Positions 12,111 through 25,959 of a stretch of DNA of 64,000 nt are shown here, piece by piece. The translations under genes were made by a program, and so were the position numbers. The stretch lies in contig NC_133935.1 in the NCBI RefSeq assembly GCF_031877795.1, forward strand, positions 87,054,748 to 87,118,747, read 5' to 3'. This DNA is from Strix aluco. Its lineage: Eukaryota > Chordata > Aves > Strigiformes > Strigidae. The notes below the pieces were generated by a model. It worked only from the letters and a program-made list of their open reading frames with translations. It ran no database searches and was not told where the DNA came from. Each line of letters begins with the position of its first letter. Positions within the stretch are counted from its first letter, which is position 1.

Positions 12111-13988
12111 GAGGTACCACAGGAACATGAAACACCATTATATTATAAATTCACTTTCATTTCTTCCTCTCATGTTTTCTTTCGCAAACCATTTCACATC
12201 TTGGGTGTTTGCACATTTTAGCTTTTTAAGTGCTTTTTACGTTCTTGACACTCTGCTCCTGTAGTAACACAGCTCAGAGCCTCCTGCCCCAAATCGTGCC
12301 ACGTGTTGCAGCGTGTGGTGATGGGGCATCTGCCTTTGGGCTTCCGAGAGGCTGTGGATGAGGTGGGCTCTGGTGCACCTACAGAAGATGTAGATCATTG
12401 CAGCATGCAGACATTTTTGGGCTAATTTTATGTTCCCTCTACGGTCCATGGTGACAAGCAGGTGCTTGTCAGCCACAGTTCATCTCGCTCCAGGCAGACA
12501 AGAGAGGAATCCATTTCTTGGCATGGTTTGTAAGAGGAGCTGAGGTTGACAAACACAGCAAAAACATCTCTGATATGAACATCTAAAACTGTGTGAATTC
12601 CTCTAAAGCACTTTGGGTTCATCTGGAGGCAGAGAATGGGCATTACTGTTGTTGTCCCCAGAACTGCCCCGGGTTAATTAAAAATCAAGAAAGAAATCTT
12701 AAGAAATGATAATCAGGATATACATTCCCCTGCGGAATCGTGTCCTGAGGGTGATGATACTCTCTGGTGTGTTTTAGGGCTGTAACTGCATAGAGGACTC
12801 AAAGGATGCAGTTTAAGATGAGCAGGTTAGAGAATGGATATATGATGTAGCAGATACCTCCCATCACTAGTTTCTATTTTGTTAGCATAAGCTACCCAGA
12901 TGGAAGAAGAACCAGCATCCCTACTTGCAGACTCTTGCTTTAAAATGCTGCTCACCGATGCATGTATGCAAACATCATTGCCGTCTTCATGAGATGTAGA
13001 AATTGCAGTAATTGCTGGGTTATGTGGATTTTCTTTTGCTTGGTATTTCAGGTTTTCAGAGCTTGGTTTGCAAACTCCTGCATGCTAGAGTTCATCTCTC
13101 CTGCCCCATCTCCCGTGCCCTGTAACCATCAACTCCGTCCTCATCTCTTTCCCTTTCCCATTGCAAATGTCTCATGTTCCATAGACAGAAAAGCTTCATG
13201 GGCTTCTCTTCTCAGTCAAGCCAGCCCTAAAAATCCATTTCTTCTGCATGACATGAACTGAAGTTACCTCATTTCTGTATTTTCCTTTTTTGCACTCACT
13301 CACCTCCTCCATATATTTAAATATAATGGTTCCACCAAGATCTGCATGTATCAGAATTCAATGACTTTATAACTGCAGCTTTGGGCTCTTTTCCTCTTGC
13401 ATGCTCATTGTTCTGTCTTGTGGGTTTTGTCTAGATTTAGTCTGTAAGTGCTTCATACTTAACCTTTTTTACTTTCTTATTAGAGTACCTAAGATATTTT
13501 TGGGTGCTATGAAAGTGACTCCCTCATCCCCCAAAAGAGAAGTAGATAAAGTACAGAAATTTTTTGTTCCCTTTGCATATGTCAGCACCCAGATCTCAGT
13601 TCCTGCCTTGTGAATCCCTTTCTGCCTGCACTACCACAGAGTGGGCACCCAGCTGTATAATGAAGGAATAATTAAAGTAAGATCCTTTATTCTGAAACAT
13701 CACACTGTTCGTCTGAAGGTCCTTCTCTTAAGAAGAGATCAAGTCATTCTCAGGGAAATCAGAATTTAATTTTGAATTCACCTGGCCATCTTTTGAAAAA
13801 CTTTTTTGTGCGCAGGCCTTGGGTTATAGGTTAACATTAGCATTTAAATGGAGAATGGTATTAATAGCCCTCAGAGGAGCTTGTCTCATCCTGATTGCCT
13901 TTCCAGAGATTTTTTTCTAAATGAGAAAGCCTCTTTATTTTTTTTCTCTTTCGCCAAGAATAGAGTTCAAGAGACCATCTTTTTTGAG

Positions 13989-14012
13989 ATATATATATAT
14001 ATATATATATAT
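13989..14012. repeat. (AT)n dinucleotide microsatellite
   Basis: About twelve uninterrupted AT units. It is expected to be length-polymorphic. Confidence 0.9.
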
Positions 14013-17000
14013 ACTCAAAATGCATCCTTGCAAAATGGGTTCATTGTTGGCAACTTGATGTTTAGTTTTAAAACTGCTATTTAAAAAAATAGAACAAAAC
14101 AAAACACTGTTATGTGTGTTAATTGGCTTCTTCAGTTTCGGTTTGCCCATGGGATGTTTTTTCTTTCACCTGGGAACCATTTCCACCAGTGATACTTACC
14201 CTTCCTTACCTGCTCTTAGTACAAAGATGTTCCAAAGATGTTCTTCAGATGATGGTAGATATTCCTGGGCCAATTCCAGTCTGCTAAAGAGAGCAGAAAG
14301 AGTACAGTTGTATTTGGGCTTTGGATTAGGCATTATTTGCTCTAAGGTACGTGTCTGTCCTCAAAAACACGCCCAAAGAATTCAAGGGTTAGTTCAGACA
14401 CTCTGAACCCAGTCCCATTGTCAATAGTCAGAGGAACAGGCTACAGACATCTAGGTTGGTTGACTTGCTGGGATGTGAGATAGTCACATGAAGGAGCATT
14501 GTAAAGATGGATTTTATTATTTAAAAAAACAAATCTTTGTCATACAACCCATCAAAACTAGTTCATAATCCTGTATGAGCAGGATAGTAAGGACTTTGAA
14601 CACCTTAGAGAGTCCTTCACTCCTCATTCCCCCAAAATATGGACATCAACACTGAAGCTGAACAGAAGTGGAGAGTTTGGCCAGGTATTTACCATCCTAA
14701 AAAGCTAAAGGCTTGAAGTCAGGTTAATGTTTCCTTCCCCTTGTAAAACTGCAGTTGTTGGTATTTCCATAGCAAATCTGGAGAGTTGCTCTGTAAGAAC
14801 CTGTACCACATCTACGTGTATAAAATCTGTCATATCAGATCAACTCAACAGGTCCCATCTATGCTTTTCAGCATAATACAAATAAATAATAACTCTGTGA
14901 GTAAGCATACAAACAGATTTCCCTGATGAGGTGAGTCACCCAGGTCACTTTGTTCCCATCAGCCACATTCCTGACTTCATACTCGGGTGAGTAGTGAGTT
15001 CAGCTGTTCTCTTCGTACCCTGAATATCTCACTGCTGAGCACTGGGAGGCTCTTACTGCCCAGGCTGATGATGTCTGTAGGGTAGATCAGCTTACGTGTG
15101 CTCACGTAGAAGCTGACTGAAGGCTTAGGAAGCTAAATTTGCTTTTTGGTTAGGTACACTAATCCTCTATTATTATTTATTAACCTATTTGTCAGATGAT
15201 AGAATCAGCTCTTGATAAATATTAATTCTTCTCTCTGGTTTTAAATTTCAACTTTAAAAAAAACAAAGCAGTTTGCCAGCATTTCACTGAATAGAGCTTT
15301 CCCTCACCTGTCGTACATTTATTTCCCCCATCCCTTACTAACTTGCTTTCCTCAACCTCCTCTTGATAATCAAAAGAGCATTTATAATGGCAGGACAAAT
15401 ACACTTCTGAAAGTAAAATGAAGAGCCTAAATAAAAAATCACAGAACAAGAGGCTCATCCCACTCAGTCTTTCATATTTCATTATTTGATAACATCAGAA
15501 GATGAGTCCATCAGAGCTGCTTGGGCAAAGGCAAACAGGAGTGTGTCTGATCAATATTTATTAATACTTTCAAAGACAAGGGAGGCAAAGTTGAGCAGAC
15601 TTCGTAATGGAGTGAATAATTACTCATGCAAATAGGGTTTGGCCGAAGGCAATGCCATGCCAAAGCGACAGTTTTTTAATTGCACCCAATTAAAAATGCA
15701 TACCTTTCGCTCACTCGTACTGTCTCGCTCGCTCTCTTTTTTATTTTGTAGGAAATTTTTAATTAAAAAATAATCTGATCCTGGAAAGAGTGACAGATGA
15801 ATCCTGTGTTTATTAGGTGCAGAATTCTTCAGTAATCCAAGATTTGGGACAGGCTCAAAAGGAAGGCAGCTGTAAAGACATGGGGTAACGATGGGCTCGC
15901 ATTGCTGAGCTTGCCCAGTGATGGGTCTCAGCTGCACATGGGGCAACTTTAGTTCTTGCTTTTTCTTCTTTTAAGGTGCTCAGCCACCTTGGGAAGGCCT
16001 CTGCTTTGGAGCAAAGACTTGCCATCTCTCAGAGAGATCACCCCATCTGAGATACCCTCTCTGTCATTTTGTTGAAAATCCAGCCAGAGCTGGCAAAGGT
16101 AAAAATCTCATTTCACATCCGCGCATGTGAAGGTGATCAGTGTTTCCTAAATCTAAGTGTTTACCTTGGCAGTCCTGGTGTTTTGTACACACTGTGTGTG
16201 TAACTGTACTTGAGATATTGCCAGAATCCTCAAAGTTAACCTCATATTAGATTTCTGACTGTGTATTGAAGCATCTTGATAAATACCCAAATCTAAAATA
16301 TTGAGACTAACAGCAGCTTCTGTGCACTCAGTGAATGAGCCACACATCAAGATGCCAGAAGGACACTATAGAGCTGACGGGTAGGTAGCTGCTCTTCAAA
16401 TTTGGGATCTTAGTTTCTGCAGGGTCCCAGATACAAATATTTAATTATGCCAAGTTCAAGCATAAACATAACAGGACCAATTATAGCTAAAGAGGGGAGC
16501 TGAAATTAAAACTCATCCTTAGCCCACTGCCCCACAGGGCTTTATCAATCCCTGCCTGTAGCTAGATGTCCCTTGAACTGCTTTAGCTGAAGAATGAGCT
16601 GTGTTTTTCTGGCTGGGAGAGAGTTTACAGTAGTGCCAGTGTTACCAAGCTGGATGCGACTTAGCCTCAGCAGTTCTTCTGTCGCCTGCCACTGCATTGT
16701 TGCTTCTAGAACTGCATGAGATCTGCTGGGTTTTGTTTGTTATGTGGCTACCTGCAAGAGGAGCCAAGGTTTAAAGATTAGCCATCAGCGTGGCAGGAGA
16801 TGGTTTGGACACACAGGCCTTACCGTGACGTGCTCCTGAGCCAAGACTTGTTTTCCGTACAGAGGTTCTCAGGGAGTTGCCACGTGTCTCAGGAGAGTGC
16901 TGGGGCTTTGTCGTTGTGCTGGGATACAGTGTTAGCGTCGTTAGCAATTAAACTGCTAAATCTGTTCCTGTGATTGGAGATGAGGTTTGGTTTAGTCTCC

Positions 17001-18889
17001 CTCTCCCCGACTCCAGTATTCTGAAATCTGCTCCCAAGGTTTTGTGGCTTCTGCTATTGGTGTTTTCTCAAAAGCTAAGATTCGATGCTGTGGCTCTGCA
17101 GGGGACCAGGACAGCCTTGCAAAATGCTTCTTGTCTGAGCCACGTAAATGTTTTCAGTCCCTGTGTCAAACAGCGGCCTCGTTCAGCACAACCAGCATCG
17201 CAGTCTGAGTGAACGAGAGCTGTGACTGTTGAGGAGAGTATAGCAGTAAATCCTATCAGGTCACGTGGTGGCACAGTAGCTTCTGGGGCACCACGAATTG
17301 TGCCGTTGGGTTTTTCATGGACATGGGAACTGAAATCAGTAGCTGATTTGGGTGTTACCCAAGCCTGAGGAGTTTGTAGCTTGTAGGGATTCCCCAGATG
17401 CCTTCTGCAAATAGCAGCTGATACAGGGATGTGTGAGCTCTCCCCCGTGCTTACCTGCCTTTCGAGCTGCACAAACATCCTCTTTTATCGTGTAGTAATT
17501 CAGGGGGATTTGGAGCTACTGAGCCTGTTCTCAAGTGGCTTGCATGATTTCCGTTTCTTTTCTAAGGGAAATACTCTCATTGAGATAATTTTCTGCCCCG
17601 TTTACCCCCTGCTTTTGAAGGAACAGTGTGTCCTTGGAGCACAGCCCACCTCAAAGCCCCCTCAGGCAGTCTGTGATGCTGGTGAACTGGTCCTCTGTCA
17701 GCTCCAGGAGTTTCATAGCCCGTATCTCAAATGTGTGGAGCCTCACAGCTTGATTGCTTTTTCAGCTTATCATTCATCCCCAGAAGCTATTTTTTATTTG
17801 CGTCTTGTGCCTTCTACGTGTATCCGCTCCCACTCACACACATTCCCTTCTTTTGAGCACACAACTCAAATCCTGTGAGTCCTTGTTCTCTGAGTTGATG
17901 ATTTTGGAGTCCTCTTCCTCGAGCCACGAGCCCTTCCTCCCACCTGATCTCGGCTGGCCCTGACCGCAGTTGTGTTGGCGCAGGCTTTCAACCACAAGGA
18001 GCAAATTCTCAGGTCACAGCAGCAGGCTGTGTCTTGAAGGAGACAAAGGAGATAAAAATACCGAGCTCTGAAGCCCAGTAGCCTGGCCACGCTCGCAGGT
18101 GAGGCCTGAGATACTCCAGATGTGTGCTTTTGCTACAGCTGCTTACAGCCATTGCTGCAGTGATTTGCAGTCTGGGTGCTCTCCACAAAGGCACAGCTAA
18201 GCCAGACCTGAGAGCCTGCAAAGTAAAGAACAAGAGAAATATAATATGCAGCTTTGCCCTGATTGCTATTTTAATGCATTCAAAGAGGAGAGAAAGGAAG
18301 GGAGGTGATAACTTTTCCTGGAGCCCCTACTCTTGGGTTTTAAATAATTTATTCCACCAAGACCTAAGGATTAGACTGCAGCCTGCCCTCGTCCTCCTGC
18401 AGAAGCGTGGAGGAGTCATGCAGGGACCTCCTCTTCAGCTGCTCCAGCCCGATTCTGCCTCGCTTTGCTCTTCTTGCCAAGAAGTGCTGGGTATTTGGCT
18501 GAAACAAATCCTTGCTGCTGTGTGATGCATGCAAACAGACAGGGATCTTTTCACTTCTTCCTTGAGCTTTTCAGATCCTTGTTTCTTAACAAGGGCATAT
18601 AACATCTGTAATCAAGCTATAAAGTTAACCAATTCCTCTAGAAAAAGGATTACTTTCCATCCATGCACTGCTTTTTTTAGTTTTGAAATCTCAAACAGAC
18701 CTAAACCCACAGCCAAGCCTCACCACTTGCTGGAGCTTGCTGCAGTGGAGTCATATGTGAGAACTTTCCCCTTATCCCTGACCTTGAAGGGTCTGTCCAG
18801 GATCGGGAACCCCTCTGCCTAAAGAAGTTTTGTAGCGCCTTGTATTTTCACAGCTCCCTCTGAACAGGATTCTTTGTCTTGGTGATATC

Positions 18890-18990
18890 TAGACCCCTGA
18901 CACCAGATCTTACCCTATGGTACAGATGGGGAAGCTGAGGGACAAGAGCACAGCTCTGTGAATGGAAAAGGAATTCACCAAAGTGCTATA
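18890..18990 (+). mobile_element. Possible MIR/L2-type remnant
   Basis: The phrase ggtacagatggggaagctgagg resembles the widespread 'acagatggggaaactgaggc' segment of MIR/L2-derived repeats. Flanking similarity is weak. Confidence 0.3.
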
Positions 18991-20028
18991 TAAAGGGCAT
19001 CCGAGTCCTTATTCCCCTTCTGCTGCATGATCTCTAGGCAGTGCTTTCCAAGAGTCAGACACTGTTCTCCCGATTTCAGACCTTCATCAGTTTGTGCTAC
19101 AGAGGAAGGAGGGAAAGAAAAAGTCTCAAAGAAGCTCTCACTAGTTTTACCTCTTCCACCTGCGCAGTGGAGTCAGGGCAAATAATCCAGTCCCTGCCCA
19201 TTTTTTCTGCAGTGCTTAGATTGGCAGCTGTCAGAATTGCCTCACTGCTTCCCTGGCCTGTGACACATTTTTCCTTCCAGTAAGTACTTGTTTAAATTCC
19301 CTTCCTTGGAAATCCGTTCCTTCACTAATGCCACTTTACATTAATTTAAACCAGCCTGCACTGCAGCCTCTATATTATGCCTTCTCTTCAGATGATCTTT
19401 TACTTATTAAAAAAGGCGCCTCGGCTCCTGGCTCAAATTTTATTTTGCATTATTTAAGATCTTCCTCTCAAACTGTGTGTCTCAATAGCGTTGGAGGTCT
19501 CTGGAGTTTTGGGCTTGGAGCTCTTCCCATGCTCCGTATTAGCATCTCTCTGCAATGGGGGTTCATTAGGGACAAAAAACTCCACTTTCCTTACCCCTGA
19601 GATTCCTTTCCTTTCCAGAAGACTCCAGTTCTTGCAGGCTGAGTGACTAGATATACATCTGTGCATCACCACGTATATAGATCTATATGCATCTGTGTCT
19701 ACACACTGCTTTCTGCATGCTGGATGCTGTCGGCTGACAGTAACTGCTAGGAAAGAGGAGCCCTCAGTTCCCTATAGTTTGTGTTTTCCCTGAGTATGGA
19801 AGAGTGTGGGGAGCACATTTCTGAGATTTCTTCTCCTGTACATGCCCGCTTGGCATCTCCTGATGTTCAATACGTTTGTGCTTTCTTTGTACAGTGCCTG
19901 ACGCAGCCCCCTCTGCTCATGGCACTGCTGAATAAAGTAACAGTCGATGGTATTCTACGGAAATAAAGGTCTAGAGCACCAGGTATCACTGTTCACCAGA
20001 GTGAGTTTTCTGTTTGCTTCCTTTTCAG

Positions 20029-20266
20029 GCAGTATTATGAGATGCTCTACAACACAGCAGACGAGCTCTTAAACCTCGTGGTGGATCAAGGGGTGAAGTA
20101 CACAGAGCTGGAATACATCTATGCTCTGAATTTACTGCACCGGAGCCAGACGGGCGTGGGAGACCAAACCACCCAGAACATGAGGTTGCAGCGGTTGAAG
20201 GAGATCATTTGTGAGCAGGCTGCTATCAAACAGGCCACCAAGGACAAGAAAATCACCACCGTGTAA
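20029..20266 (+). CDS. EXOC4: EXOC4 (Sec8), terminal coding exon
   Basis: The exon encodes the last 78 residues of exocyst complex component 4, starting [20 protein letters not shown] and ending in KKITTV before TAA. The sequence is nearly identical to mammalian EXOC4. Exocyst tethers secretory vesicles to the plasma membrane; Sec8 is one of its eight rod-like subunits. The exon begins with one base (g) that completes the preceding codon, after acceptor cttttcag. The extreme C-terminus ITTV fits a class I PDZ ligand (T at -2, V at 0); Sec8 is known to bind SAP102/PSD-95-type PDZ proteins through this tail. Earlier exons are outside the window. The protein family and the exon boundary are clear. 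Confidence 0.97.
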
Positions 20267-21400
20267 TCTGCTCTGTCGCTCGCATTAACCAAGAGGCAGG
20301 GGCTGTCAGGTTGCAGGTCCAAGCCTCTGTGTTTCTGTTATAATCAAAGGCAAAAGCGCGTATCTTCTGGGTGGCATTGTACTGGTGAGAAGGGAAATGC
20401 CATTTGAAACTTGGTTCTGGGGTTGTTTTGGGGGGTTTTGATGTGTAATCACGTAATGCTTCCTTAAGGTGTTCTCCCAAGAGCGACTGCACAGCAGGAA
20501 CAGGCATCCTGGTGGAGATTTGGGTGGGATATTTGGCTTTATTCTGTTGATGCTGCTTTGCCTTGAGATGTAAAGCAAGCTGCTATCTCTGGCGGGGCGG
20601 GAAAAGAGATTTCACACTGGCTCAGGTCAGAGTCTTCCGTGGAAGTTCAGACCACACTAAAGTAAACAGCACCGTGGCAGTCAAGCACAGACCTGTTGGT
20701 CACATGTGGGATCTTGATGGTTTTGAAGCCATTCCAAGAGCGTTGCTGCGTGGAGCCTGTTTCAGTGCTAGTCCCCATGACAGTTGTAGATGCATTAAGT
20801 TTTCTGCTGTTCCCACTGCAAAGAGATCTAGTTGCTTATTCCTTCAGATAGTGATAAGCAAGTTCTCGTAGTGGGAGGTAACATGGGACTGTTTGTTTCC
20901 ACTTCTACTTTTTCATTATCATGGAGCCATATGGCATCATTTTCTACAGCGCATGCTGCACTGGATGATGGTGGATAAAGGAGAAAATTGCCAATATAAG
21001 GTAAATAGCAAAACTTAATTCTTTTTTCCTGAATATATCTTTTGAGTCTCCCCAGCTCAAAAGATATTTTGTAATTGTCATTTGATGTACTGGAAGGACA
21101 CGCAGGCTTATGTAGCTCAGCACTAATGATCAGCAAGGGCAGGAGGAGGGCAGATGCCAGCTCTGCAGTCTGAGGTCACCATTTCTGCCCTGTCTTGACC
21201 ATGTAAAGCCACCTGGTAAAAGGTTCCTTATTCACTGAGGCTGAGGAGTTTATACCATCCCTCCATACTTGCACTTGTATTTGCCAAGTAAATTGTCAAC
21301 CCAGTTGAGTTTCACATGTTGAGATGGGTTCTCTCTGAGCTGTGTAACTGCTTGTGTGTCAGTCTTGAAACTGCAAAATTAAAGGGTGTTTAAGGACTCC
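20267..21400 (+). other. EXOC4: EXOC4 3'UTR
   Basis: Sequence from the stop codon to the inferred cleavage site about 15-20 nt after an ATTAAA hexamer. No strong open frame or repeat lies in it. The end is inferred from the signal and the GT/T-rich downstream element, not from transcript data. Confidence 0.7.
21378..21383 (+). terminator. EXOC4: Polyadenylation signal (ATTAAA) of EXOC4
   Basis: ATTAAA is the commonest variant of AATAAA. A downstream tggtgctttgtctttttt stretch provides the GU/U-rich element about 30 bases later. No better signal is seen between the stop codon and this point. Confidence 0.65.
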
Positions 21401-22589
21401 TCAAAGGCTCTGGTGCTTTGTCTTTTTTTAACTCTTATTTTTGTGGTATTTAAAAGATTCCCTTCCAGGTCCAAATTCATATGGTGTCCTCCAAGGTTAC
21501 ATCAGTGTGGAAGTGGTCTTCTGAATCATTCAGCCTAATCCCCAGCTACCACGGGCCAACTGGACAAGAATCTTCTCAACCTCCATGTTAAAAGCAGAAC
21601 CAGTAGTTCTAGTTGTTAGGAATTTTCTTCTGGTTTCAATTCTCATTTTATTCATGAACCCAGTTTTTCTTACACTAATATTGGCCATTAACTACAAGAG
21701 TTCCGTCCCTTCCTTGATGAATTTGCATGCGTGAGGGTGGAGAACACCATCGTGGTAACACGTATGAAGATATGGGGTCTTTCTGGGGTAACACAAGACC
21801 TGTATTCACCTGCTCAGACACTGAGATATGCTGCAGTGTAGATACAGGAAAGCAAACTCCAGACTTTGGAGGAAGGTGAAGAAGCAGCTTGGTACATGTT
21901 AGACAGATTTCAGACCCTTTGAGGTACAGAAGTGATGTGTGCGGAACTCTGAATTCAGACCGGGCTGCTATGGACTAATGTCAGACTATTTTTGATTCCT
22001 CTCATCTTTAATTGCTTAATAATCTGAGGCTCTGCCTCATCTTCACGTGGCTGATCTCGAGCTTTGCAGTCCACATTTTCCACCCACCAAGCAGCTGTGC
22101 TGGTGGGTGCCATGACAGATTGCCTGAAATCAAGAACATTTCATATTTGGGAGTATGTTTGCTTCTAAAGAAAATTATTTTAAAGACTCTTCTTTGAACT
22201 GCACCTCACATTGTCCATCACACCACCACAAGATGTAAATACAAAGCCCTAGCACACACCTGTGCACTGGACTGAGATGTGAGAAGGCGTTTGCTGGATT
22301 GCATGGCACGAGAACACCATGGCACGAGCGTGAAGAGAGGCAGTGACATAGAAGGACTCCTCAAGTCCCTCAAGTGTTCAGACTCTCAGTCGTCTCCAGA
22401 GCCTCACAAGGGAAGTTAATATTCTCTCTGGGTATTAGAGTGGTCACAGCAAGGGCACAAAGAGAGTGAGGGTTGCCAGAGGGCACAGAGAAGAGCATGA
22501 GCAGCATGTGGCATGTAGGAACCCAGACCCTGAGCACCTTATTTCAGCCACTCATTGACATACACTGCCCAAACTTGTCACAAACTGTT

Positions 22590-23060
22590 CGTAAACAATA
22601 AACTGTTGGTAAAGAGGATGTCTGAAACAACTCGAGTGGGATGTCCTGTGGGGGAGAAGCGCAGCGAGCTCTGTGGAGGTGGGACGTTGGGCCATTTCTC
22701 TCCCCATCCCTCCTGTTGTTGCCCAGAGACAGAACTTGCCTCACTGTGTGGGTACAAGCCAGAGAAAATGAGAACCTTCTGGAACAACCCATTGCACATG
22801 CGTAAGAAAGACTATATAAAGGCAACGCCCCACGTGTGTCTTTGTCGACCCACCAGAGCTGGCTGCTCTGCGACAATGCAGGATCCAAGGGTGGTGATTA
22901 CCCTTTTCCCATCCCCTCCTCGTCTCTTTTCTCTTTCCTCTTTTTGCTCTCTCTTTCTTACATACATTCATGTATGTAAGTTTTGTACTAATTGAATTGC
23001 AATTGGTTGATCATTGATGGGTTACTAGGAAAATAGTCTCATCTCCAAAGTGCCTTTATT
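22590..23060 (+). mobile_element. Possible solo LTR (endogenous retrovirus)
   Basis: The segment has the organisation of an LTR: an upstream GC-mixed U3-like part, a TATA box (ctatataaagg) at about 22811, and then a pyrimidine-rich R/U5-like part (tctcttttctctttcctc and following). No coding capacity or paired LTR is visible nearby, and I could not find convincing target-site duplications, so boundaries are approximate. It could instead be unique sequence with a chance TATA box. Confidence 0.35.
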
Positions 23061-25093
23061 CATTCCCTGGACAGTTATCCGCTGATTGTTGCCAAATTGT
23101 CTCCATTCACTCACTAAAGTGATCAGTTAATAGAGTCACCAGCACAATTTTTCCTCTGAGTCACCGTGGTGACTCGGCCCACCCTGCGGCTCTGCTGGCT
23201 CTTCCACCGGCACACGGGCTCTCAGGGAATTCAAAAGATTCACCCCCCTCATAACCCACCACGTGGAACGAGACAAAGCTTTCTTGCTGCATCAGAAGAA
23301 AATCCTGCCAGAAAGATCCAGCCTTAACAAATCTCTACTGAGTATCTTTCCCAGAAACATAGCTTTTTAGAGTGTTTTCTTGCCAACAGGTGTTTCAGAA
23401 GTAGAACATACACAATGAAGATTATGATTTTGAAGCACAGAAGTCTCCAGAGAGCTCATGTTTAGGCAAGGCACCTAGTTTTGTGTGTGCATGTGTTGGT
23501 TTTAGATCACCCACTTTCCCTGCTGCTTTCCAAGAGAGAGCATTAAATAATCAGCAGGCCCAGGCTCTGCACAGTGCAGTTCAGCTTTGCTAAACCACCT
23601 CCCAGTGAGTTTCCCGCTGCATGTGTGTTTCCAGAGAGCAATAATGGCGTGGCAGCAACCCACTTGCTACAAAGCACCAGGACAATATGAGCAATGAGGG
23701 GGCTATTTTGGCACCAAGCCTGCCTGGAAAAAGAGAGTCTCCTTGCAAGGGGTCTGGCTTGTGTGTTGGTGTTTGTTGCAAATCCTCTCAGTAATAGGGA
23801 ATCAAGTGGGTGGGGGAGAGATCTTTAGGGAACATTTTTTGTTCATTAAGCTGTTATTGCGGTTAGAGTCAAGCTGTTATGTTTAATAGTAAATAACTAT
23901 TCAGACAACACGCTGGCTTATCCTCTCACAATGTCCACACACACACTGTAAGCACCCATCTGGAGCCACAGTTGGGAGGCCACCCCCAAGGGTGGTTGGA
24001 AGAAGAAGGTGGTACTGACGCACCAGCGGCTTCTAAGTAGGTGTTTGGACAGTCCCTCGAGAGCACATGGGCTCACCCAGGCCTCTGTGTAATCCTGTAC
24101 TCTTCATATAGCAGCCACCACCCTCTTGGGTGTGCTCCGAGTCACACAGCTCCTTACTGATGCTCATATGTGCTCGTGGTCTTGTGCAGATTTGGCAGGC
24201 TCTGGCTGTCCTGAATTTAGCAGTTCTTACAGATTCCACAGAAGCACAAGTCTCCTGAGAGTACCAGCCCTTGGGAAACTTTCTGACACTACCTGGCCAG
24301 CATTTAGTTTTCCTTTCTTCTGCGTGTTGTTGTCTGGTAACTGTTTCTCCATCCCAACCTGCACAACCCGGTCACACAGATGGAGCATTTATAACACACA
24401 CACAGTGGAAGATGGTTTCCCAAAGGGAACAAACCACATGAGGGTGTTGCAAACTGTGCAAAGACCCAGGAACCCCCTTTATCTTAGATCTGAGCTATGT
24501 CAAGCACAACTTACCCCACTTCTGCCCTGAAGGACAGACCCAATCATCAGTCTGGTACCTTCTTATAAGACAACAGATAACTTCTCCAGTTCTGTTCTCT
24601 GCACCAGTTCTTGCCTACATCAGTTTTGAAGTCCTGACATGACCCTGCAGGACACAAAAGTTTATGAACAAGGGCTAGAGATTTTGTTTTGTAATGCAAC
24701 ATGAAATGCTGTCAGCTCTGCCAGCACTTGGAGAGTAATCGCTATACGGATGTGGCCCTTCGGTGCTTAAAGAGACAAGGAAATACTTCTCCAGCCCGCA
24801 AAACGAAATATTTTCATGGGGCCTGTAAAAGTTCATGAGGGTTTCACAATTTTCTCTTTACAGCCTCATAATCTTTACTGGGTTTTAATTATCACACTAC
24901 TTTGAAGCCTGCGCCAGACACAATAGCAGAAGTGGAAGGTAAAGCAAATTCCTCTGGTTCCTTTCACAGTCGCGTATCAGTCACCAGCTCGTCCTCTCCC
25001 GAGTGCCTCCTCCCTCGACATCCTCTTGATTAAGGTTGATATAAACCTGTCTGACAGATACACATACAAATATATTTATGTACCCACACGTGC

Positions 25094-25108
25094 ATAGATA
25101 GATAGATA
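25094..25108. repeat. (GATA)n short tandem repeat
   Basis: Between three and four GATA units (atagatagatagata). Confidence 0.7.
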
Positions 25109-25959
25109 ACCACCACCATCCCCCCGCCATGGTGTGGATCCCCTCAACCTCATAATCTGCCACACGTGATAATCACAGCCATTCAGAGACAGTGCTGGCT
25201 GGAAAGGTTTGCTGAGAAGTCGTTCCACTGAGACACTCTTTTTGCCTTTTATTGGCTGCATTTTTGTTTTATTAGCATGAGTCATAATTGCAAATTCCTC
25301 TTTGAATGTGGTAGATAGCAATAAAGGGGAGGGCACTCAGACAGGGAGCAGGGGAGAGTTGCCAAGAGGAAATTAGCATTGCAGTAATGTTGATTCTATT
25401 GCTCTTAGACAAGTGGGGAGCTTTTTTTGGAGGGGAAAGAGTCATTTTACTGAGCTGAGAGATGGCGAAGTCACGCAAATGGCCACTTGGACACTGATCC
25501 TTAGTCCTGGGAATTAATTCCCATAGTGGAACACACTGTGACACACAAGCCCTGTCCATCACTGCAGACCTTGGCCACAAAGCTGACTGTGCTCCTCTCA
25601 TTTCAGGAATTTATTACCCAAGGATTCATCCTACCGTGCTTTAAATACCCAGTGACCCACATCAATTATATCACAGTCACAACTTGAGCCTCGGGCAAGG
25701 CTGGATGCCCACCGCTGTGTATGCGCGTCGCAGGGGATGCTCTGCCCTGAAGAGTTTGCACTCCAAAGAGGCGTGATGGATGATAAACTCAAAAGGAAGC
25801 TGAGATGCAAGGAAGTCAAATGTTGCTCTCCAGGCCATGGTCCCTGGTGTACTAGCCCTGCTCTCTCATTACTGGGCAAAGGCCATCTTGTCAATCCGAG
25901 CCGGAGCTGCCTGTGCCCTGCAGTTCACGTTTTAGCTTTTGGCATCAAACAGGGAGCGT

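Larger units (their letters stand above)
1..20028 (+). other. EXOC4: EXOC4 last intron (3' part)
   Basis: This is inferred to be the 3' portion of the final EXOC4 intron, because the terminal exon starts at 20029 with a good acceptor (pyrimidine tract then cttttcag) and no upstream EXOC4 exon is recognisable. Within it I see two young CR1 copies (about 1966-2678 and 3821-4210), MIR-like traces near 8500-8620, 11880-12110 and 18890-18990, an AT repeat at 13989-14012, an AT-rich element-like block at 10500-11240 and a CpG-rich palindromic pocket at 11220-11380. The remaining stretches (1-1960, 4.2-8.5 kb, 12.1-20 kb) show no gene or repeat that I recognise. Large EXOC4 introns are typical of the family. 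Confidence 0.8.
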
